Shown here one piece after another: positions 1 through 6,087 of a DNA stretch of 6,881 nt; positions within the stretch are counted from its first letter, which is position 1; each line of letters opens with the position of its first letter. The DNA is from an uncultured Eubacteriales bacterium. GTDB lineage: Bacteria > Bacillota > Clostridia > UMGS1883 > UMGS1540. The position numbers and the translations under genes are program-made. The stretch spans positions 1 to 6,881 of the forward strand of contig USAP01000086.1 in assembly GCA_900552775.1 (NCBI GenBank), read 5' to 3'. A model generated the notes under the pieces. It searched no databases, was not told the DNA's origin, and saw only the letters and a program-made list of their open reading frames with translations.

Positions 1-73
1 TTTTTTTTTTTTTTTAATGATACGGCGACCACCGAGATCTACACTCTTTCCCTACACGACGCTCTTCCGATCT
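1..73 (+). other. Illumina adapter contamination (poly-T plus P5/TruSeq universal adapter)
   Basis: Bases 1-15 are all T. Bases 16-73 match from memory, base for base, the 58-nt Illumina TruSeq universal adapter, starting AATGATACGGCGACC and ending GCTCTTCCGATCT. The layout is what results when a read from a short insert runs through the whole adapter and then yields A calls; its reverse complement was assembled onto the contig end. Genomic sequence begins at 74. This stretch has no biological meaning and should be trimmed. Confidence 0.98.
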
Positions 74-74
74 A

Positions 75-371
75 CTTGATATTATTGCCGTTTCGGACGA
101 GGCGGGGCTGTATCTTGCGGCGTCAAAAGACGGAAAACATGTGTTTGTGATGGGGCATTCCGAATATGACGCGGATACGCTTGACAAAGAGTATAAAAGG
201 GATTCGGAACGCGGATTAAATCCCGAAATACCCGTAAATTACTATAAAAACAACAATCCGCTATTGCGGCCTGTTATGAGGTGGCGCGCACACTCCACGC
301 TTCTTTTTGTAAACTGGCTTAACTACTGTGTATATCAGATTACGCCGTATAATCTGAATGAAATAAAGTAA
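75..371 (+). CDS. metA: Homoserine O-acyltransferase MetA, C-terminal fragment
   Basis: MetA transfers an acyl group (succinyl or acetyl) from CoA to the hydroxyl of L-homoserine, the first committed step of methionine synthesis in the cytoplasm. Only the last 98 codons are present, about a third of the usual ~300 residues; the 5' part is lost at the adapter junction, so this is a contig-end truncation and not a pseudogene. The visible part follows the family closely: [10 protein letters not shown], then [12 protein letters not shown], whose His (156-158) and Glu (162-164) correspond to the catalytic triad residues His235 and Glu237 of E. coli MetA, then [12 protein letters not shown] and a closing [15 protein letters not shown]. 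The catalytic Cys and the residue that selects acetyl- or succinyl-CoA lie upstream of the break, so the acyl donor cannot be told. It ends in TAA. No convincing terminator lies between its stop and the next promoter. Confidence 0.95.
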   Translation, partial: LDIIAVSDEAGLYLAASKDGKHVFVMGHSEYDADTLDKEYKRDSERGLNPEIPVNYYKNNNPLLRPVMRWRAHSTLLFVNWLNYCVYQITPYNLNEIK

Positions 372-407
372 AAAATGCTCAAATTTTGGGTTTTATGCCG
401 ATATGTA

Positions 408-436
408 TTGACAAATTTCGATTTCCGATATACAAT
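408..436 (+). promoter_or_regulatory. Sigma-A promoter for the membrane protein-metK unit
   Basis: A perfect -35 box TTGACA (408-413) is followed by a 17-base spacer and a -10 box TACAAT (431-436, 5 of 6 consensus). Transcription would start near 443, leaving a leader of only about 18 bases before the TTG start at 461. That leaves no room for a riboswitch and rules out any longer reading frame starting upstream of the promoter. Confidence 0.8.
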
Positions 437-448
437 ATAAAAGATTTT

Positions 449-456
449 GAGGTGAT
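449..456 (+). promoter_or_regulatory. Shine-Dalgarno site that decides a TTG start
   Basis: GAGGTGAT is an eight-base match to the anti-SD end of 16S rRNA. Its GAGG core ends 8 bases before TTG at 461 but only 2 bases before the in-frame ATG at 455, which also overlaps the SD. Spacing therefore favours TTG 461 as the true start. Confidence 0.7.
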
Positions 457-460
457 GCAT

Positions 461-940
461 TTGGCAGGTTTTTTTGAAACATTTACAAGAGAACTTTATG
501 TTGCGCTTATTTCCATGCTGCCTGTTGTGGAACTCAGGGGGGCAATACCTGTCGGAATAGGAATGGGGCTTAATATTTTTGCGGTATATATTATTGCTGT
601 TTTGGGCAACTGTATACCCGTGCCGATTATTTTGTGGCTTGCACGGCCCGCCGTAAAATGGCTGAAATCAACTAAGCTTTTAAGACCTTGCGCAGAAATG
701 ATTGAAAGAAAAACGAATAAAAACAGAGATAAAATTATGAAATACAGCGCCTTCGGGCTTTTTGTGTTTGTTGCGATACCGCTTCCGGGAACCGGAGCGT
801 GGTCGGGAGCCATTGCAGCGGCGCTTCTCGATATGAGATTTCGCTACGCGCTGCCGAGCATCGTTGGCGGCGTTATGATGGCAGGGCTTATTATGTGTTT
901 CGGCACAAGCGCTGTTCAGTGGATAATTAATCTGTTTTAA
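461..940 (+). CDS. Small polytopic membrane protein, COG2426 / Sm_multidrug_ex family
   Basis: A 159-residue integral membrane protein of the family annotated as putative small multidrug export protein; transport activity is poorly supported for the family, so the name should be read loosely. Family hallmarks are visible: VELRGAIPVGIG (residues 23-34), GNCIPVP (49-55), and KYSAFGLFVFVAIPLPGTGAWSGAIAAALL (a conserved block at 94-123, given here only by its ends in meaning: KYSAFGL to AAALL). Hydrophobic segments lie near 11-21, 38-60, 97-107, 113-123 and 133-157, with a basic loop (62-94) between the halves. The paired motifs rich in Pro and Gly in each half look like re-entrant loops, an inference only. 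The TTG start at 461 is chosen for SD spacing; ATG 455 adds two residues, and a frame running further upstream would overlap the promoter. It lies 28 bases before metK and is probably co-transcribed with it. Its substrate is unknown. Confidence 0.85.
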   Translation: MAGFFETFTRELYVALISMLPVVELRGAIPVGIGMGLNIFAVYIIAVLGNCIPVPIILWLARPAVKWLKSTKLLRPCAEMIERKTNKNRDKIMKYSAFGLFVFVAIPLPGTGAWSGAIAAALLDMRFRYALPSIVGGVMMAGLIMCFGTSAVQWIINLF

Positions 941-968
941 TATACCGTTTAAGAAAGGATAGGATAAT

Positions 969-2123
969 ATGAAAAAATACTTTACATCCGAATCGGTGAC
1001 GGAAGGTCATCCGGATAAAATGTGCGATAAAATTTCAGACAGCATATTAGACGCAATTCTGTCAGATGACAAGATGGCAAGGGTTGCGTGCGAAACCACA
1101 ACAACCACAGGTCTTGTGCTTGTTATGGGAGAAATAACAACCGATTGTTATGTTGATATTCCCGATATTGTAAGAAAAACGATTAAAGAAATAGGATACG
1201 TTGATTCAAAAGGCGGATTTGATGCTGATACGTGTTCGGTTTTAAACAGTATACACGGTCAGTCACCCGATATTGCTTTAGGTGTTGATAAATCGTTTGA
1301 GAGCAAACACGGAGACAGCCTCGGCGGCGGCGCGGGAGACCAGGGAATGATGTTCGGCTATGCCTGCAACGAGACAAAAACTCTTATGCCCATGCCGATT
1401 TCGCTGGCTCACAAGCTTTCGAGAAAGCTTACGGAAGTGCGCAAAAACGGCACATTTGACTATTTGAGACCTGACGGAAAAAGCCAGGTTACGGTTGAAT
1501 ATGAAGATAACCTCCCCGTCAGAGTGGATACGGTTGTGATATCCACGCAGCATGACGCAGCGGCAGAGCTTGACACTATCCGCCGCGACATGATAGAAGG
1601 AGTTGTAAAACCCGTAATTCCGGCAGAACTTATAGACAACAAAACAAAGTTTTACATAAACCCCACAGGCAGATTTGTTGTAGGCGGTCCGTGCGGAGAC
1701 AGCGGCCTTACGGGAAGAAAGATAATTGTTGATACATACGGCGGCTATGCGCGCCACGGCGGCGGTGCATTTTCCGGCAAGGACCCGACGAAGGTTGACC
1801 GCTCGGCATGCTACATGGCAAGATACATTGCAAAAAATCTTGTTGCGGCTTCACTTGCGGATAAATGCGAGGTTCAGCTGGCATATGCAATAGGTGTTGC
1901 AAAACCCGTGTCCGTTCGCGTTGATACTTTCGGAACAGGCAAAATGAGCGAAGATAAACTTTGTGAGCTTGTCTGCGAGCATTTCGACATGCGTCCCGAT
2001 GCAATTATAGAAAGACTTGATCTGAGACGTCCGATTTACGCACAGACGGCAGCATACGGTCATTTCGGCAGAGACGATATCTCGCTTCCATGGGAAATGA
2101 CAGACGAGGCTGCCAAGTTCTGA
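969..2123 (+). CDS. metK: S-adenosylmethionine synthetase (methionine adenosyltransferase)
   Basis: MetK makes S-adenosylmethionine from methionine and ATP, releasing phosphate and pyrophosphate; it acts in the cytoplasm, usually as a tetramer, and needs Mg2+ and K+. At 384 residues it is full length (E. coli 384). GHPDK at 13-17 holds His14, Asp16 and Lys17 of the ATP/phosphate site. Signature 1, [11 protein letters not shown], is at 121-131. [20 protein letters not shown] spans 239-258, with Arg250 and Lys251 in the active site. Signature 2, GGGAFSGKD, is at 264-272. The C-terminal end carries [15 protein letters not shown]. The ATG at 969 is preceded by AAAGGA (954-959) and a second AGGA (961-964). 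It sits 28 bases after the membrane protein gene and probably shares its promoter; no SAM riboswitch is present upstream. Together with metA it points to a methionine/SAM neighbourhood. Confidence 0.98.
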   Translation: MKKYFTSESVTEGHPDKMCDKISDSILDAILSDDKMARVACETTTTTGLVLVMGEITTDCYVDIPDIVRKTIKEIGYVDSKGGFDADTCSVLNSIHGQSPDIALGVDKSFESKHGDSLGGGAGDQGMMFGYACNETKTLMPMPISLAHKLSRKLTEVRKNGTFDYLRPDGKSQVTVEYEDNLPVRVDTVVISTQHDAAAELDTIRRDMIEGVVKPVIPAELIDNKTKFYINPTGRFVVGGPCGDSGLTGRKIIVDTYGGYARHGGGAFSGKDPTKVDRSACYMARYIAKNLVAASLADKCEVQLAYAIGVAKPVSVRVDTFGTGKMSEDKLCELVCEHFDMRPDAIIERLDLRRPIYAQTAAYGHFGRDDISLPWEMTDEAAKF

Positions 2124-2150
2124 TTTTCGGAAAAAGCAGTTTAACCATTT

Positions 2151-2182
2151 CACCCCCGTATTCATATATTGGTATGGGGGTG
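2151..2182 (+). promoter_or_regulatory. Hairpin masking the Shine-Dalgarno site of the downstream small gene
   Basis: CACCCCC (2151-2157) pairs perfectly with GGGGGTG (2176-2182). The stem can be extended inward by five pairs (2158-2162 with 2171-2175, three of them G-U), leaving an 8-base loop. The right arm is also the only plausible SD for the ATG at 2190 (spacing 7), so folding would hide the ribosome site. No T-run follows, so it does not look like an intrinsic terminator. It could act in translational control, as an mRNA processing or pausing site between metK and the next genes, or be without function. Confidence 0.55.
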
Positions 2183-2189
2183 TATCTGT

Positions 2190-2459
2190 ATGATGAATAT
2201 TATTTTGCCTCTGTTGGCGGCGGTTTGTATAGCGGCAGCGGTTTTTATCGCGCTTTCGGCTGTGATGAGCTGCGGAGACGGAGACGAAATAGAAATAGTT
2301 ATAGACGCCGACAAGGCGGGCGAAAGACTTGAAGAAGTGGTTTTGGGCACGCTTCTTGTGGCAGAAAAATATTTCAAAAATTCCGCCGTGTATATAAAAG
2401 GCGGAGAAGAAAAAAAGACAGACGCTTTGTGCAGAACATACGGCGTTTTGAAAAAATAG
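2190..2459 (+). CDS. Small membrane-anchored protein of unknown function
   Basis: An 89-residue protein that I do not recognise. It opens with a single hydrophobic segment (residues about 4-27, NIILPLLAAVCIAAAVFIAL then SAVMSC), which could be a transmembrane anchor or uncleaved signal. Cys28 ends it, but the upstream pattern is not a convincing lipobox. The remaining ~60 residues are charged and soluble-looking: a likely beta strand (EIEIVIDA, 34-41), a helix (about 45-63), a strand (SAVYIKGG) and a final helix, giving a small beta-alpha-beta-alpha domain. The start is ATG 2190, with a second ATG directly after; the SD GGGGGTG (2176-2182) lies inside a hairpin. Its TAG stop overlaps the SD of recD2 and only 13 bases separate it from the TTG start, so the two genes are very likely translated from one message. 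A link to RecD2 is inferred only from this spacing. Confidence 0.75.
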   Translation: MMNIILPLLAAVCIAAAVFIALSAVMSCGDGDEIEIVIDADKAGERLEEVVLGTLLVAEKYFKNSAVYIKGGEEKKTDALCRTYGVLKK

Positions 2460-2464
2460 GGAGG
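2459..2464 (+). promoter_or_regulatory. Shine-Dalgarno site for recD2
   Basis: GGGAGG begins within the TAG stop of the preceding small gene and ends 8 bases before TTG 2473. This strong site with ideal spacing supports TTG as the recD2 start; the overlapping GTG at 2475 is in another frame. Confidence 0.75.
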
Positions 2465-2472
2465 AAATTCCG

Positions 2473-4677
2473 TTGTGCGAAAAAGCATTCGGGGTTGTTT
2501 CTGAAATAGTGTACAGAAATGACGAGAACGGATACACGGTTTGCGAAGTGACAGGCGAGCACGGCGATTTTACAGCCGTCGGAAGCCTGCCGGGCATATC
2601 CGTGGGAGAGTCGGTTGAATTTACGGGTGAATGGGTGACGCATGCGTCATACGGCGAACAGATACGCGTTTCGTCGTATAAAAGCGTGCTGCCGCAGTCC
2701 GAAATACAGGTGCTTATGTATCTGTCAAGCGGAATTATAAGGGGAATAGGACCCGTTACCGCAAAAAAAATTGTTGATAAATTCGGTTCCAAAACGCTTG
2801 AGATTATGAGGGACGAACCGTACAGGCTGGCTGAAATCAAAGGAATAAGCGCTGCAAAAGCGCATGAAGTGCATGAATCGCTTATGTCAAAGCAGGTTAT
2901 GCAGTCGCTTGTCATGTTTTTGCAGCCTTACGGAATAACTCCGGCTTTTGCCCTTAAAGTTTTCAGGGCGCTCGGAGCAGATGCGGTTTCGAAAATAAAG
3001 CAAAACCCATATTGCCTTTGCTCGGTTGACGGAATAGGATTTAAAACCGCGGATTCGTTGGCGATGGGCATGGGTTTTGAAGCTTCAAACGAAGAGAGGC
3101 TGCGCGAAGGCGTGCTTTATGTCATGCGCGAAGCGGTGCAAAACGGCGATACATATTACGAGTACCGTGAGCTTACAAAAAAATCGGCGGAAGTTCTCGG
3201 CTGCTCCCGTGATGACGCGGAAAATACGATTTTTCGCCTTATAAATGAAAACAGGATTATTAAAGAAAGCGACGGAGAAAACATAAATCTTTATTTGCCG
3301 CTTTATTATAACGCCGAGCTCGGCACGGCAAAAAGACTTGCCTCGGCAGCGTGTCTGCCGCCGCTGAGCTCACGCGAAAAAATTGAAAGCATATTGAATT
3401 CCGTGGAAAGCGAAAATGCAATAATTTTGTCGCAGCAGCAGCGTGAAGCGTGTATATCCGCATGCATGAACGGCATGTTTATTATAACCGGCGGACCCGG
3501 AACGGGAAAAACAACCATAATAAAAACCATTATATCCATAATGGAGCGCATGGGGAAAACAATTGCTTTGTGCGCGCCCACGGGCAGAGCCGCAAAACGT
3601 CTTACAGAAACATGCGGCATGGAGGGTAAAACAATTCACCGTCTGCTTGAAATAAACTTTTCTGAGGGTGAGAGGCAAAGCTTTGCGCGTGATGAAACTT
3701 TCCCGGTGGACGAAGATGTTGTGATAGCTGATGAGATGAGTATGGTTGATATTATGCTTATGCATGCGCTTTTAAAGGCGCTGAAATCCGGGACAAGGCT
3801 TATTATGGCGGGAGACGCAGACCAGCTGCCGTCTGTCGGAGCCGGAAATGTGCTGCGCGATATGCTTCAAAGCGGAGTGATAAAAAGTGCACGGCTGACG
3901 GAAATATACCGCCAGGCATCGGAAAGCATGATAATTGTCAATGCGCATAGAGTAAACGGCGGTGAAATGCCGATTTTAAATAAAAAAGATAAAGATTTTT
4001 TCATGATGGAGCGCCGCAGTGCCGATGAAGTCTCGGCGGTTATTTCAGAACTTTGCGCCGTAAGACTTCCGAAAGCGTACGGATTTAACCCGCTTTTCGA
4101 TATACAGGTTATCTCGCCTTCGCGCCGCGGAAAGCTTGGCGTGCAGGAACTTAACCGGATTCTTCAGGGGAGACTGAATCCGCCGGACGACAGCAAAAAT
4201 GAAAAAACCGTGGGAGATACCGTTTTCCGCGAAGGCGATAAGGTTATGCAGATTAAAAATAATTATTCCATTTCGTGGACGGACGAAAGCGATGGAAAAA
4301 AGGGTGAAGGAATTTTTAACGGCGATATAGGCGTTATAGAATACATAAATAAAAACGGTGCGTATCTTGAAATTAAATTTGACGGAAGCAAGACGGCGCG
4401 CTATGAATTTTCTCAGCTTGAGGAAATCGAACTTGCATATGCCGTTACTGTGCATAAAAGTCAGGGCAGCGAATTTTCGGCGGTTATAAGTCCGATGTTT
4501 TTTGCACCGCCGCAGCTTATGAACAGAAATTTGCTTTATACCGCGCTTACAAGGGCAAAAGAGCTTGTTGTGCTTGTGGGAAGCCGCGAAGCTTTGAAAA
4601 AAATGACGGAAAATAATAAGGAGTCAAAGCGGAATTCGGGGCTTTGCAGAAGAATAAAAGAGCTTGCTATCATATAA
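2473..4677 (+). CDS. recD2: RecD2 (YrrC-type) SF1B DNA helicase
   Basis: An ATP-driven 5'-3' DNA helicase of the RecD2 type, which works without RecBC and is linked in Bacillus and Deinococcus to replication-fork maintenance and repair. It has 734 residues; B. subtilis YrrC has about 800. The N-terminal domain (1-80, FGVVSEIVYRNDENGYTVCE onward) is the usual small beta-rich module. Helix-hairpin-helix-like segments follow: IIRGIGPVTAKKIVDKFG (88-105), LAEIKGISAAKA (119-130) and VDGIGFKTADSLA (185-197). Helicase motifs are all present: I GGPGTGKTT (340-348), Ia APTGRAAKRL (368-377), II ADEMSMVD (419-426), III GDADQLPSVGAGN (447-459), IV LTEIYRQ (475-481), V FNGDIGVIE (615-623), VI YAVTVHKSQGSEF (656-668), then LLYTALTRAKELVVLVG. 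The gene is intact. The TTG start is set by GGGAGG eight bases upstream. Transcription probably comes from upstream through the small membrane gene. The comF gene follows after 93 bases holding no clear promoter or terminator. Confidence 0.95.
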   Translation: MCEKAFGVVSEIVYRNDENGYTVCEVTGEHGDFTAVGSLPGISVGESVEFTGEWVTHASYGEQIRVSSYKSVLPQSEIQVLMYLSSGIIRGIGPVTAKKIVDKFGSKTLEIMRDEPYRLAEIKGISAAKAHEVHESLMSKQVMQSLVMFLQPYGITPAFALKVFRALGADAVSKIKQNPYCLCSVDGIGFKTADSLAMGMGFEASNEERLREGVLYVMREAVQNGDTYYEYRELTKKSAEVLGCSRDDAENTIFRLINENRIIKESDGENINLYLPLYYNAELGTAKRLASAACLPPLSSREKIESILNSVESENAIILSQQQREACISACMNGMFIITGGPGTGKTTIIKTIISIMERMGKTIALCAPTGRAAKRLTETCGMEGKTIHRLLEINFSEGERQSFARDETFPVDEDVVIADEMSMVDIMLMHALLKALKSGTRLIMAGDADQLPSVGAGNVLRDMLQSGVIKSARLTEIYRQASESMIIVNAHRVNGGEMPILNKKDKDFFMMERRSADEVSAVISELCAVRLPKAYGFNPLFDIQVISPSRRGKLGVQELNRILQGRLNPPDDSKNEKTVGDTVFREGDKVMQIKNNYSISWTDESDGKKGEGIFNGDIGVIEYINKNGAYLEIKFDGSKTARYEFSQLEEIELAYAVTVHKSQGSEFSAVISPMFFAPPQLMNRNLLYTALTRAKELVVLVGSREALKKMTENNKESKRNSGLCRRIKELAII

Positions 4678-4770
4678 AAAAGATTTGAAAGATATGATTT
4701 AATGTGATTTCCTGCGGTCAAAAACGGGGATTATGAATTTCAGAAAAAATTCCGAAACGGAGTGAAACTT

Positions 4771-5454
4771 ATGTTTCTTAACGCAATTTTTCCTCCAAAG
4801 TGCATTTTTTGCGGCAAATATGTTAAAAGCAATGATTTTAAGGTTTGCAGAGAATGTGCAAAAAAGCTTGAATACAACAACAAAAAATGCAGAATATGCG
4901 CAAGGCCCACGGACGATGTGTACGGGAGCGGTCTCTGCCCCGAGTGCACAAGGCACAAGCGGCCGTTTTGCGGCGCTGCCGTGCCTTTTAAGTATAAAGG
5001 GCTTGTGAGAAACGCACTGCTGCGGTTTAAATTCGGCATGAAGGTTTCGTATGCAAAAACTTTTGCCGCATTTATTTTTACGGAGCTTTCGGCGCAGAAT
5101 ATCAACCCCGATATAATCACATATGTTCCCGTACATTTTCTGCGCCGCGGCAGCAGGGGATATGACCAGTGCGAACTTCTGGCGCATGAACTTTCAAAGA
5201 TCACGGGAGCGGAGCTTAAAAAGCTTGTTAAAAAAACAAAACACACAAAGCCGCTTTCAACGCTCAGCGGTGCGGAGAGAAAGAAAAGCGTGAAAAATGT
5301 TTATAAATATATCGGAAAAGAAGATTTTTCGGATAAAACAATCCTGCTTCTGGACGATATTATCACAACGGGGTCCACAATTTCCGAGGTTTCGCGCATA
5401 TTAAAACCTTATTGCTCCAAGATCTATATTTGTGCGGCAGCGGCGGTTGAATAA
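4771..5454 (+). CDS. comF: ComF family protein (zinc-finger phosphoribosyltransferase-like)
   Basis: ComF/ComFC proteins are cytoplasmic factors needed for natural transformation in several bacteria, thought to help handle incoming single-stranded DNA; they carry a phosphoribosyltransferase fold. This one has 227 residues. The N-terminal part has four CxxC pairs (Cys11/14, 26/29, 40/43, 56/59), enough for two zinc sites. The second part has YVPVHFLRRGSRGYDQCELLA (from 118), including the conserved RGYDQ, and the PRPP-binding loop LLLDDIITTGST (192-203). The opening FLNAIFPPKCIFCG is typical. ATG 4771 is chosen because GGAG (4759-4762) ends 8 bases before it; GTG 4762 in the same frame overlaps that SD. 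RecD2 and ComF lie in the same direction with 93 bases between. No other competence genes are seen, so a role in transformation is known for the family but not shown here. No terminator follows. Confidence 0.93.
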   Translation: MFLNAIFPPKCIFCGKYVKSNDFKVCRECAKKLEYNNKKCRICARPTDDVYGSGLCPECTRHKRPFCGAAVPFKYKGLVRNALLRFKFGMKVSYAKTFAAFIFTELSAQNINPDIITYVPVHFLRRGSRGYDQCELLAHELSKITGAELKKLVKKTKHTKPLSTLSGAERKKSVKNVYKYIGKEDFSDKTILLLDDIITTGSTISEVSRILKPYCSKIYICAAAAVE

Positions 5455-5456
5455 AA

Positions 5457-5493
5457 TTTGTAAAAATTTCCTTGAATATATTTTTTGTAAAAA
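5457..5493 (+). repeat. Two direct copies of TTTGTAAAAA upstream of the CBS gene
   Basis: The ten-base word TTTGTAAAAA occurs at 5457-5466 and 5484-5493, 27 bases apart, just after comF and flanking the -35 box of the possible promoter. It could be a paired protein-binding site, but the stretch is very AT-rich and chance is a real alternative. Confidence 0.3.
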
Positions 5494-5501
5494 CCAATAA
5501 T
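5472..5501 (+). promoter_or_regulatory. Possible sigma-A promoter for the CBS-domain gene
   Basis: TTGAAT (5472-5477, 4 of 6) and AATAAT (5496-5501, 5 of 6) are separated by 18 bases in an AT-rich stretch directly after comF. Initiation would fall near 5508 and give a leader of about 120 bases containing the large hairpin. The match is moderate, and read-through from comF is also possible. Confidence 0.45.
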
Positions 5502-5512
5502 AAAGCCGTGAC

Positions 5513-5534
5513 AAGGAGCCGCATCAATGGTTTG
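5513..5534 (+). promoter_or_regulatory. Strong SD in front of a two-codon minimal ORF
   Basis: AAGGAG (5513-5518) is followed 8 bases later by ATG GTT TGA (5527-5535 counting the stop's last base). The SD and spacing are as good as those of the real genes here, yet the frame stops after two codons. It could act as a ribosome-stalling or standby site in the leader, or be chance. Confidence 0.3.
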
Positions 5535-5551
5535 AGAGTTGATACTTATGT

Positions 5552-5607
5552 TCGATTCTTTTCCGAAGGGTGTGAGTTTCTTATCACACTCTCCGGAAAA
5601 GAACCGA
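5552..5607 (+). promoter_or_regulatory. Long, nearly perfect hairpin in the leader of the CBS-domain gene
   Basis: TCG (5552-5554), TTCTTTTCCG (5556-5565) and AGGGTGTGA (5567-5575) pair with TCACACTCT (5584-5592), CGGAAAAGAA (5594-5603) and CGA (5605-5607). That is 22 pairs, one of them G-U, broken only by two A-C mismatches, around the 8-base loop GTTTCTTA. No T-run follows, and the base of the stem lies about 10 bases before the likely SD of the CBS gene (GGGG, 5618-5621). It does not match a riboswitch class I know. It may be a leader regulatory structure, an RNase-processing site, or a small mobile inverted repeat. Confidence 0.6.
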
Positions 5608-5626
5608 GGTTTGGAATGGGGATTTT

Positions 5627-6040
5627 ATGGTTATCAGAGATATTATGAGCGATCCCGTTATTGTAATTTCACAAGATACCTCTGTTTGTGAAACCGCAAA
5701 CGTAATGCGTGAACACAATATAGGTGCTGTGCCTGTGGTTGACAGCAATGATAATGTTGTCGGCATCATAACCGACAGGGATATTGTTATACGCAATACG
5801 GCAAGGGGACTTGACCCCGGGAAGACGAAAGTTTCCGATATTATGAGTGAGAATGTCACGGTTGTATCTCCGGAGGCGGAGATAGACGATGTGGCGGATA
5901 TGATGTCGAGAGATAAAGTCAGAAGAATCCCGGTTGTGGAAAACAACAAGGTTATAGGAGTTGTTGCGCTTTCCGATGTTGCGCTGTGCCGCGACTATAA
6001 GATTGAATGTGCAGAGGCTCTGTGTGAGATTTCAAAATAA
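5627..6040 (+). CDS. Two-CBS-domain protein, YhcV-like
   Basis: A 137-residue soluble protein made of a single CBS pair (Bateman module). CBS1 spans about residues 3-58 (VIRDIMSDPVIVISQDTSV onward, with VGIITDRDIVIR at 45-56) and CBS2 about 68-123 (VSDIMSENVTVVSP, VRRIPVVENNKVIGVVALSD). Such pairs usually bind adenine nucleotides (AMP, ATP, SAM or related) and act as sensors. There is no attached catalytic domain, so any partner is unknown. The layout and the C-terminal tail (ALSDVAL...EALCEIS) resemble B. subtilis YhcV, a protein without firm function. ATG 5627 has GGGG (5618-5621) five bases upstream. Given metK in the same window, SAM is one conceivable ligand, but nothing in the sequence shows it. 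The gene has its own leader and is followed by a terminator. Confidence 0.9.
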   Translation: MVIRDIMSDPVIVISQDTSVCETANVMREHNIGAVPVVDSNDNVVGIITDRDIVIRNTARGLDPGKTKVSDIMSENVTVVSPEAEIDDVADMMSRDKVRRIPVVENNKVIGVVALSDVALCRDYKIECAEALCEISK

Positions 6041-6050
6041 CGGAGAATGA

Positions 6051-6068
6051 ATACCGCTTGTGCGGTAT
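6051..6068 (+). other. Small hairpin after the CBS gene (first of three)
   Basis: ATACCGC (6051-6057) and GCGGTAT (6062-6068) form a perfect 7-pair stem with a TTGT loop, 11 bases after the CBS stop codon. No T-run follows, so it is not a terminator alone; it may stabilise the mRNA 3' end. Confidence 0.55.
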
Positions 6069-6070
6069 GT

Positions 6071-6087
6071 CTGCAATGAACTTGCAG
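6071..6087 (+). other. Small hairpin after the CBS gene (second of three)
   Basis: CTGCAA (6071-6076) and TTGCAG (6082-6087) form a 6-pair stem with a 5-base loop. TTGCAG could instead pair with another CTGCAA at 6099-6104, inside the left arm and loop of the terminator, so the two folds are mutually exclusive. Confidence 0.45.

Noticed and set aside
74..371. metA as a true truncated pseudogene.
   Set aside because: The break coincides exactly with the adapter junction, and the rest of the frame is intact with conserved catalytic residues.
2151..2182. Reading the metK-distal hairpin as an intrinsic terminator.
   Set aside because: Neither strand has a U-rich tract after the stem, and the right arm serves as an SD.
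1851..2915. A 354-residue open frame on the minus strand across metK, the small gene and recD2.
   Set aside because: It is antisense to well-supported genes, is rich in Ser, Cys and Phe without domain motifs, and crosses gene boundaries; it is a codon-usage shadow.
4733..4765. A ten-codon ORF (MNFRKNSETE) just before comF, ending over the comF SD.
   Set aside because: The SD spacing is only 3 bases, the peptide has no run of regulatory codons, and its overlap with the comF SD could be chance.
5491..5543. A possible pseudoknot: AAACCA (5491-5496) with TGGTTT (5528-5533), and ATCAA (5523-5527) with TTGAT (5539-5543), suggesting a riboswitch.
   Set aside because: The stems are only 5-6 pairs of mostly A-T, the first arm lies in the likely promoter, and no known riboswitch consensus could be recognised.
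5508..5648. A 46-codon open frame (GTG 5508 or TTG 5532 to TGA 5646) running through the CBS leader and hairpin and overlapping the CBS start by 22 bases.
   Set aside because: No SD is properly placed for either start, the sequence is dominated by hairpin arms, the peptide resembles nothing I know, and it overlaps a clear gene in another frame. Chance is more likely.
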